Program-made: the position numbers and the translations under genes
The notes under the pieces: model-generated
Databases searched by the model: none
What the model was told of the DNA's origin: nothing
Seen by the model: the letters and a program-made list of their open reading frames with translations, nothing else
From: Chytridium lagenaria
Taxonomy: Eukaryota; Chytridiomycota; Chytridiomycetes; Chytridiales; Chytridiaceae
NCBI GenBank assembly: GCA_025449115.1
Contig: JAHLKC010000246.1
Span: 1 to 30,604, forward strand
Direction: 5' to 3'
Length of the DNA stretch: 30,604 nucleotides
Shown: positions 1-8,351 of the stretch, one piece after another
Numbering within the stretch: the stretch's first letter is position 1
Layout of the letters: each line of letters starts with the position of its first letter

Positions 1-250
1 GTCAAATAGGAGCAAAGATTAAAGTCGAAAGTGTTGAGACTGATCTCTTGAGAGGCGGGGAAGTAGTGGCTGGCGGGATGGAGTTGGCCAAAGGCCGTTG
101 TAGGATCAGGATGGAGTGATATCAAGCCAACCAAATGCATTCAAGCTTGATGGCGACAAACAGGTCGTCCGCATTTTGAAGTATCTTTTGACGGATCTCT
201 GGAGGGAAGACGGCTAGTGGATGTTGCGTTCGGTGCAATGTGTCGTCCAT
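1..250 (-). CDS. Ankyrin/F-box-like family protein, 5' end only (partial)
   Basis: This is the N-terminal end of a gene reading off the left edge, starting at the ATG at 250-248. The first ~37 residues contain FPPEIRQKIL followed by DDLFVAIKLE. These match the N-terminal segment of the two ankyrin genes at 14596-18370, which read VPREILTRIL...DDLWVCIKLE. That segment resembles a degenerate F-box (PxEIxxxIL). A single-base frame break lies near 140; after it the other frame continues the family pattern (LHPDPTTAFGQLHP...FPASQEISL, like HPADQSSAYEDI...FPAAGQLS). Unlike its relatives it has no intron upstream of this segment. The ankyrin repeats expected downstream lie outside the window. Family assignment rests only on similarity within this window; function is unknown, perhaps a substrate-binding ubiquitin-ligase adaptor. 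Confidence 0.62.
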
Positions 251-888
251 TTTTCTTTTATTTCACAAATCCCGTTTCGTGGCAAGTACGTCTTCCTTCA
301 CACTAGTGCGCGACCACAACATTCAATACGTTCGCTACGACATTATTACACGTTGTAACTTTCTTCATTTTTATTCGTGGTTTTGGAGGGGTGGGTAGAT
401 TCCATGCTGGATCAGCTGAAGTATAAACAATATAGTTTAGCTCAATATTCTTCAGTGCTCGATCGATGCGTCCACTGAGTCTTCCAGTTTCCCAATCTAC
501 TCTGAAGCTGTGCGCGACGCGCGTACCGAACCAAAAAGCGTCTCTCATGCCATCATGACGGCGTCGTCACTCGATGATAAACACTTCAGTCACACTGTAG
601 ATTGAAAACGTCTTTTTTTTCGGAGTTCGGCAGCCCTCACAAACCTTGTCTCTTTTTGTGTCCTTTTCTAGAGCCGATCCGGCCAAAAGCCATAAGCACC
701 GCTCTGCCCTTTTGACATTTGTAATGATGCACCCCCGTTTACAAATAACCACAACACCGCACTCTGGCTTCTTGGAGTATAAAAAGTACGGCCTTCATCA
801 CCAGTGCCGGCGCTCGTCTTGTCTGAAGCTGCAGATCATCGATTGTTACGGTTAGCGCTGTTGTAGATCAAGAAGAGTTAATCCAAAC
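251..888. promoter_or_regulatory. Divergent intergenic region with TATA-like box
   Basis: No convincing gene lies between the two divergent start codons; the short open frames here show no domain or splice logic. A TATA-like sequence, TATAAAAA, sits at 778-785, about 105 bases upstream of the FAD oxidoreductase ATG at 889, so it is a plausible core promoter element. Nothing else stands out. Confidence 0.4.
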
Positions 889-2325
889 ATGCCCACAAAG
901 ATCGTTATCGTTGGCGTAAGTGATCTCGTTCAATCTCTTGATGCTTTCTGCATCATCTGCTGGAGTCTACATCTTTCTCATTTTCGACAATAATAAGCGA
1001 CCAGACGCCTTCATTACTTACGATCGTTTCCAACAGGGCTCAGTCGCTGGTGTCGCCATGCTACTGAACTCGACAAACTTTGAACCCCAACACCACCCAC
1101 ATCACTCTCATCGAAGAACGTGACTCCTACTACAATGCCATCTCTTCTGTTCGGACCGTCGTCGAATCTGGATTCTCTGACAAGATCTGGGTACCATACA
1201 CCAACCTCTTCCTTAACCATAGAACAGCTCCGAAATTATCCGTGCTAGAGCTGTGAGCGTCGATGCGGCTGAAAAGACGGTTGAGTTGAATAATGGGGAT
1301 AAAGTTGGTATCATTACTTAGTGGTGGCTACTGGAACTACATTACCGGCTCCTGGAAAGACCACTCGGACGACAAAGGAGGATGGAAAGAAGGATGCCGA
1401 GGCTATTGTCGACGCGGTTAAGAAGGCTTCCTCTGTTGTGATTGTTGGAGGTGGAGGTGAGATCTCATATCTTCTTGATACATAGTATTGCATTTTTAAT
1501 TTCCCTAAACTCTTTTATCTTCATTTTGTTTTAGTTGTTGGTGTTGAAATTGCCGGCGAAATCGCTACCGACTACCCCAACACAAAAGTCACCCTCATCC
1601 ATTCCGGTCCTGAGCTCCTCCACACCACCGCCATCGCTCTCCCCAATCTACGTGCAGCTCTTCTCTCTAACCTCAAAGCTCTCAACATCAATGTCATCCT
1701 CAACGACCGTGTCGAACTCGATGCATCTGGCCACGTCCTCCCCAATGACGCTGGTTACCATATTGGAAAGCACACCATCAAGACTGCGACCGGGAAAACG
1801 TTTGAGAGCGATGTTCAGCTGAACTGTACGGGGAAGCAGACACCAAATTCGGAGTGGATTGTGAAGGGATTGGGGAGGGATGCAGTAGATGATAAAGGAT
1901 TTGTGAAGGTGAAATTGACTGGACAGCTGATTAACCATCCCGAGATCTTCTCTCTGGGTGATGTTTCCACACTGGATGATCATAAAGTGGCTGGTGAGTA
2001 ACTTGAATATCTTTTTCAATGCCGAAGAAACTCAAACCCTTTCCTGTTCTCAGTTACCATCGGCGTGGGCCAAGCTCCCGTTGTCTCCAAGAACATTGTC
2101 TCCCTCATCAACAAGCCGTCCGCGCCTCTCCAAGAATACACACCCGTCGCAAAATGGTACCTCACGTTCCCAATGGTTGTATCTACAGGCCGGACAAGTG
2201 GAGCTGGACAACTCCCGTTTTTTGGTGTCATTGGAAACACTTTCGTCAAGAGATTGAAGAGCGGGGACCTTTTTGCGGCAAAACCTTGGGCAACATTGAA
2301 CTTGGCGAATCAATACCCAAAGTGA
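889..2325 (+). CDS. FSP1/AMID-type FAD-dependent NAD(P)H oxidoreductase
   Basis: Four exons: 889-915, 1037-1456, 1535-1993 and 2054-2325, about 390 residues, the usual length for the AIFM2/AMID (FSP1) family. These FAD enzymes oxidise NAD(P)H, and animal FSP1 reduces quinones; membrane or lipid-droplet association is inferred from the family. The N-terminal Rossmann motif is split by intron 1 (KIVIVG then GSVAGVAMA). The second nucleotide-binding motif follows VVIVGG and reads GGGVVGVEIAGEIATDYP, then KVTLIHSG. The ATG-like block (FSLGDVSTL) and the C-terminal GVGQAPVVSKNI are also family-typical. The start is fixed because exon 1 encodes just MPTKIVIVG before a GTAAGT donor. Exon 2 has several single-base frame breaks between ~1060 and ~1310, yet conserved sequence continues in alternating frames, so base errors are likelier than decay. 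It converges with the cyclase gene at 2910. Confidence 0.88.
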
Positions 2326-2909
2326 TGCCTTCCTGTGAAGTTGAGCTACCTTATAAAAAGAGTTTTTTTTTCGCTTTTCATTCAGTCAACACTTTTGCAT
2401 TCTTTTGTTTTCTTTCTTTGCAAATAAATTGGTTTTTCACGTTTTGGCAAAACCTGACTCTTATGTACTTGGCTACCCATAATGTGACTTTCTCATTTCT
2501 CGTTTATCTATTATTATTCTTCCACCAAATAGACTGAGATATTAGATAATATAGTCCCGGTCCATTTTTTCCCCCGGAAGATTCACAGTGATCGTGGGTA
2601 ATCCCAACCGCGTGTATCCTGCACTTTGATGCCTTCAGCCATGCGATAGATCCCGCTTGTTAGATGGAGTCATTTGGCTTATAATTCTATGTGAAATTGG
2701 AGGCCAACTTTCCCAGTTCTTGCACTGTCGTCGGGTTATTTCAAACTTATGTATTCTCGGTCGGTTATGGATTACAATATTAAAACATTTAAAACCTCGA
2801 AAGCTTATTAAAAAGACTCGACATGGAAGTAGTATCAAATTAGTGTAAGGATAAAAGAAAAGCATAAAAACAAAACGCCATCTATGGAAAACACCAAAAC
2901 CCTTCCACA
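2326..2909. other. Intergenic region between convergent genes
   Basis: AT-rich sequence between two convergent stop codons. It should hold both 3' UTRs and poly(A) signals; an AATAAA lies near 2424. I see no gene or repeat in it. Confidence 0.5.
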
Positions 2910-5433
2910 TCAACTCCTCCCAAGAACCCAGAACGTGTTCATAGTCCCCTTCCCCTTAATGTTCATTGTTTCCGGTTCACTCAACACAAAGTTCTTGTCC
3001 TTGATCAACTTGTACGTGCTTTCAGAGATGTGAATTTTCCCAGGCTTTGACGTAGATTCCATGCGGGAAGCCGTGTTGACGGTATCGCCGACAATGCACC
3101 AGTGAGGATTGGAATCCCCGAGAATACCTGCAGTGATCTTTCCAGAGTTGAGACCGACTCGGGTTTGAATCTTTTCGCCAGAGACGGTGCGGAAGTCTTC
3201 GGCCATTTTAAGGATATCTAAATGGCGCCGGGATTAGGGAAACAATTTAAATGCGTGTAAAAACACGGTTCTGGAGCTTACCGAGAGCAAAATTCGTCAT
3301 CCTCTCTGCATGATCACGAACTTTTTCGGGTGCACCGCAAACTCCCAAGAAGGCATCACCAATGGTTTCGACCTTGTAGATACCCCATCGCTTTGCGATA
3401 ACGTCATACTCTTGCCATAATTTGTTCAATGTCGCGAGCATATCCTTGGTCTGTTTGTGAAATTACTTTAGTCTTTCCTATGGACTAGATGGAAAAGCTT
3501 ACGTTGGATTTACTAGTAAGTGCCCCGAAATTGGTGACATCTGAGAAAAAGACAGTGACAGACTCAAATTCTTCGGCACCGGTAGACTTTCCGCTCTTGA
3601 GTTGATCGATCAATCTGTAAAGCAGCAGTATGTTAAATTCAGGAACATAAAGGATACGTATAGATCAAAGGAAAACATCTAACCCAGGTGGAACAAGTTT
3701 CTCCAGAAGCTTATCGGCTTCAGCCCATTGCTTCTCGATTTGACTGTTCAGTGCTTCAATCTGGCTTGCCTTTTGGTTCTGGCTCTCCTCGAGAGTTGCG
3801 TTGACCAAGATAAGGGTGAGGAATACCTTTGCGAAAATGTCGGAAATGCAGAACATGATTTCGCCGACTTCATACGTAACGATCTTGCTGTGAATATTTG
3901 TACGCGATATTAGTGACGAGTCATTGAAACGAATAAGGCAAAAGCATTTAGAAGGGAGTGAAACTATTTACCTTCGCTGAACATACCACGTGATCGTAAA
4001 CGCATTCCATGCGAAAAACGTCACAAACCGAGCGTACCTCAACGACGTCGGGTTAAGGCGACACCCTGTTTCGCCCCTAATAGCTGAATTGAACATCTCC
4101 ATGATATTGTAGAGACAGCTGACAAAGAAACAACTTGATAGGGTCGCCAATATCTCGCTGTAGGGTTGCTTGACCATCGTTGCGAGGAATCCGAGAATGA
4201 GGAGACTGTAGTCGGAGGTAGCGGTATTGTCGGCCATAACTTCGTTTTTGGTGATCTCCGAGATGAGGTAAATGCTAAGTTCATCGAAAAGCAAGCGGAA
4301 CGTAAGAATTCATGGCCAAGGTGCGTAAAAGTAAAATTGCTTGGAGATGAAGAAGTCTGAGATACTAACAGAACGGGACACGTTGCCAACCACTCCATAT
4401 ACCGACTCGGATCCACAGGATGTCCCATGTAATCCATGTAAGTAGGCGTGATCCTCAAAATCTGAATAATATACGACGACATTGCAATAATGTTTACTGC
4501 ACACAACACCTGCGCCAAACTCTTCTTATACCCCGTCTGCGAGTAGATATACGCAATATAAGAGTACACCACTGCAACTCCAAACGCCGCTGCCGTGTAC
4601 ATGTACCATTCGTCGGTCACGCCCCGATTAAACTTTTTCACACGATGGCCATTCGCCACGACGAACATGCCACAGAGCGTGAAAAAGAGCCAGACGGTAA
4701 AGTTTCGCCAGACGTAAAAGTTGGCCCCGGCACTTGCTTTTTCTTTTTTGAGAAGGCGGAGACGTTCTTGAACGCTCATTTCTGTGAGAGGGTTAGACGA
4801 TCACGCAAGGCGTGCAAGTAGACTCACTTCCGTCCAAGGCTACAGAGTCGCTATCATCTATGAATGTTGAGTTAGTTCATGTGGGACTTAGGTCTGTATC
4901 GTGGTCTGAGCGCCTCACCTGATCGGGAAAATCTGATTGTGAAGTGCGGCGCCATGTCCGCAGGAGAGACATCTCTTGTTCCCCGGTTGAGGCTCAAACT
5001 CCTTGCACTCGCAGGAGCGGCATGTTGTAATCTTCACTGTCTCCATGTATGCAGGCAAAAGATCACAGGCTTTGTTGAGAAAAACGAAAGGAGCTGCGAA
5101 GTATAAAGGCTGGGGTCTTTGAAAAGGGTCTCCTACTCTTTCTGGATCTAGACTCATTCTCGCCCTATGACGCACCGTGCGCACCATTGTCGGAAATCGA
5201 GAACATAGGGGTCCAGGGTAATTGTTCCAGGGACTGCCATTGTTTGCCGGCGAAGCTGATTGTTGATCATGAATGGAGTTGTGATCGGCGAGTAAGAACT
5301 TCCGGAGATGAGTCAACAATGGAACATGCAGAACCGTAGGCGGGATACTGTTTTTAAAAGTTCGGAGAAAGTTGTTTTCATCGTTTTCTCTTCGGCTCTC
5401 ATCATCTGCAAACGTCGAGGCTATTTCCGTCAT
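2910..5433 (-). CDS. Rhodopsin-guanylyl cyclase with zinc-motif N-terminus
   Basis: Light-activated guanylyl cyclase (GTP to cGMP), a retinal membrane protein. Eight exons on the minus strand: 5433-4919, 4850-4828, 4781-4370, 4274-3972, 3887-3684, 3614-3503, 3450-3282 and 3217-2910. They join without any frame break into 681 residues. N-terminal cytosolic region ~1-200 has a Cys/His motif at C138, C141, C143, C155, C158, H160 and H165. The rhodopsin spans ~200-445: helix 3 RYMEWLATCPVL gives E309 and C314, with D338 in helix 4 (the Cys/Asp pair of rhodopsin cyclases). Helix 7 SDIFAK gives D434 and the Schiff-base K438. A coiled linker (~447-485) leads to the class III cyclase domain: metal Asp D511 and D555, GTP-selecting E551 and C620, N627 and R631. 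The E551-C620 spacing equals that of E497-C566 in the Catenaria enzyme. The first exon may instead start at M83 (5187), which would leave ~245 bp of promoter before the divergent partner. Confidence 0.95.
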
Positions 5434-7337
5434 GTCGTCAAATAAAGGTAAGCGGTCAGACGGCGTCTCCTTTGTGACGACGACATCCTCATGCTCCTTA
5501 CAGCAAGATTCGTCCGCGAAAAGGCCAGCAAGGTCGAAGAAGATGCTTACGACCTCAAACCAATGTCGTTCCTCTACGTCAATTTCAGCATCTGGGCGAC
5601 GCTCACCACCCTCAACATCTACACCCGTCTTTTTGGCAATTTGCGAACCAACAAGTTCAACCGATCCTATGCCGATGACTGGTACAAGGCAACCGCGTTC
5701 ACGTTTGCCATTGCCTGCGTGTTTGCATTCTTGGGGTACATGGGGACGAACAATCGGGGGAAGAAGAATGTGATCTTTGGAATGTTTATGGTGATGTTTG
5801 TCGCGGGTTCGACGTGGTTTTTGCAGTCTTTAAGGGGAACGGTGACGCTGGTCGACCACGCAGGAAATCCGCTTGATGTTTCTCGGTACATTGAAGTGGC
5901 TTCATTCTATGCCCGCACTGTAAGTTTCTTTTTGTTCTATCCTCTTACTTGTTGGTTTCTTACCTCTCCTACATGAAAACAGTTCCTACATTATCGGAAG
6001 AATGACCCGCGCCGACCCCAAAGAGACATTCGGCGCAATTCCATACCTCCTACGGTCTCACATTACGGCTTCCTCAGCGCTTTAGCAAAACACCCGTACC
6101 ATGAACTGTTTGGAACAGTCTCCATGATCTATTTCATGTTTACGTGTGGAAACTTTGAAAGAATGTACCAGCCTGCCATTGATGGAGAGACTGGATCGAC
6201 GGTGGACCCGAACGTTTTGAAGGCGCTGAAGTGGATCACGGGAGCTTGGTGGGAGATTACGATTGCTTGGTACATTCAAAAAAGGTGAGCGTTTGTTTTT
6301 TCTTCGCACTCGGGTAAACTTTTCGTTGTGATTTTGTTAACGCTGCTCTATAAAGTCACTTTGTTTCTTGGGCAACAGGCGAGGCCTTGATCTGTCTCGG
6401 CGAAATGACCGCCAAAATCGTGTTCATGCTCATCATTGTCAACAACACCATGGATCAAGCGCAATCTGAAAAGGTTTCGATTGCAGAGAGTATTGCGAAT
6501 GAATTGGAAAAAGAAATGAACGATTCCGATAGACTTCTCTCAAAGATGATTCCTCAGAGGTATTGAATCCTTACAAAACGAGTTTAGGTTAAAGGCTTTT
6601 TTTTAGCGTGTTGGAACAGCTTAAGAGTGGAAAGGCGAGTGGAACAGAGGAGTATAGCTCTGTTACGGTCTTCTTTTCGGATATTGCCAACTTTACCGTT
6701 ATCTCCAGTAGGACTTCGGTGAGATTTTTACTCAATAATGATGAGCCAACGGTTTTCCTCCGTGTATGATTAGACTCAAGATATGCTTGCGACTCTTAAC
6801 AAGATGTGGGTGGAATACGACGCCATCGCGAAACGATACGGCATGTACAAGGTGAAACCATCGGAGACGCCTACCTCGGCATTGTTGGCGCACCTGACCG
6901 AGTCCCCGACCACGCTGAACGCGCCGCCAATTTCTCTCTCGGTAAGCCCATTGCCCATCGTTCAAACTAACATATAAAAGACATTATGTCCATGATCAAA
7001 GACTTTAAGACTGTCACTGGTGAATCCATTCAAATCCGAGCTGGACTTGCCTCTGGACCTGTGACGGGTGGAATCATCGGAGACGCGAATCCCCATTGGT
7101 GTATTGTGGGTGATACGTCAACATTGCTTCCAAGATGGAGGCGTCGTCTAAGCCTGGGATGATTCATATCAATGAGTGGCATATGAACTTCTTGCGCCTG
7201 GGAAGAAGTTTCAGTTTTCTGACGGCGATCCTTTCACGGTAAGGTGAGAATTTACCTGTTGCTTCTTTTTTGTTTGCTAATACTCTGTGGTGTAGGGGAA
7301 GAGCATCAAAACTTATTTCGTTCTCGCGAGAGACTAA
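5432..7337 (+). CDS. NeoR-like rhodopsin-guanylyl cyclase, likely heterodimer subunit
   Basis: Retinal-binding membrane guanylyl cyclase, divergent from the neighbouring cyclase. Eight exons: 5432-5447, 5504-5919, 5983-6284, 6356-6559, 6607-6718, 6774-6941, 6981-7238 and 7296-7337. The N-terminus is short (first helix from ~28). Helix 3 has SRYIE with Glu at residue 136. After one apparent extra G at 5896, the helix reads EWLHSMPALSYIIG, aligning its Pro with the partner's. Helix 7 is GEMTAK: Glu four before the Schiff-base Lys. The linker runs into a cyclase domain with FFSDIANF, KVETIGDAY (frame break at 6853), HWCIVGD and VNIASKM, where the usual transition-state Arg is Lys. The Cys/Asp pair of the partner is replaced by Met/Tyr. 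Further missing bases near 6060, 7116 and 7176; correcting all five gives 507 codons exactly. By analogy with NeoR of Rhizoclosmatium it probably dimerises with its neighbour. The Asp expected at 140 in NeoR reads Ser here. Confidence 0.92.
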
Positions 7338-8351
7338 AGGCCCTTGTTTTTTGCTGTACTTAGCACCAATTCGTTCTCTTCTTCCTTCTTTTTTTACGAC
7401 GGGCTATATTCAACTTTTTTTAAAAATTTAGACCAAGTCTTTCGTAAATCCTGTTACTCTCCCACCCCTTAATCACTTTATAAAATTAGTACTAAGAGTA
7501 TCGTATATACCAAACATGGATACCTCATTGATTAATCTTCGCTTAATAGCGTTATGTGTTGTGTTTTAGACAAAGTTGCAATAGCGAGTCGATTTAGAGT
7601 GGGATGGTAAAGACAGCGTATTTTAGCGCCAGAATGGACAAGTTGGCAGCTGTCTTGGATGCCAGCATATGAGTTGAAGATAAATGTATGGGTGACCCGT
7701 TAGGTTCATGCAGCTCTGCTGAGCCTGAAGTTTTCACGCACCACAAGTATATTGTTGTTTTTAGCAAAGCGGTGATAAAATAACAAGAGAAACGCGTCAT
7801 TCCACCCATCCGCGTAGATAGAAACACAACACGTCCCTTTTTCCGTTCTACCTTTGAACCCCGCGATGGAAAACCCTATTGCCCTTTTACACTCTGACAT
7901 ATGACTCATTGACATTCCTCTAACGCCATTGTACGTCGCTGGCACCATCCGATCTCGCACCCCTCCCATCCCTGAGTCTGACCAAAAAACTGAGAACCGT
8001 CACCCCATCAAAATATTCAGAAATCAACAATAGTTTTTCATGAAAAATCACGACATTTCTTGTGTTTTATGGTTTTCGCTCTTTCGCCTTTGGACGCTCC
8101 TTGTGCCCCTCAAACTGAAACCATACGCAAAACAGCGACACACGGAGAGTTTGGGGGGGTTTCGGTGCCTGTTGTCGCTTAGCGAGATACTCGTTCGTGC
8201 ACACCATCACACACATTACGCACAAACCGTCGTCTCTCAGCATTAACGCACCACATACACATCCATCCATTCAGCAAGCATACACGAAGGACAAGAGCTG
8301 CAACACATATAAACAGCAAGAAAGCCTATCCCCGCCTCCCACACCACACAA
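7338..8351. promoter_or_regulatory. Intergenic region with TATA box before the 8352 gene
   Basis: About 1 kb without a supportable gene; the open frames on the minus strand at 7594-7969 have no recognisable domain. The part nearest the next gene is CA-rich (8190-8350) and has TATAAA at 8308-8313, 39 bases before the ATG at 8352, a plausible core promoter. An ACGCGT hexamer lies at 7792-7797. Confidence 0.4.

Noticed and set aside
303..548. Minus-strand 81-residue open frame upstream of the oxidoreductase
   Set aside because: No recognisable sequence; lies in a divergent promoter region.
7594..7969. Two overlapping minus-strand open frames downstream of the NeoR-like gene
   Set aside because: No domain, no conserved motif and no splice logic; judged to be non-coding.
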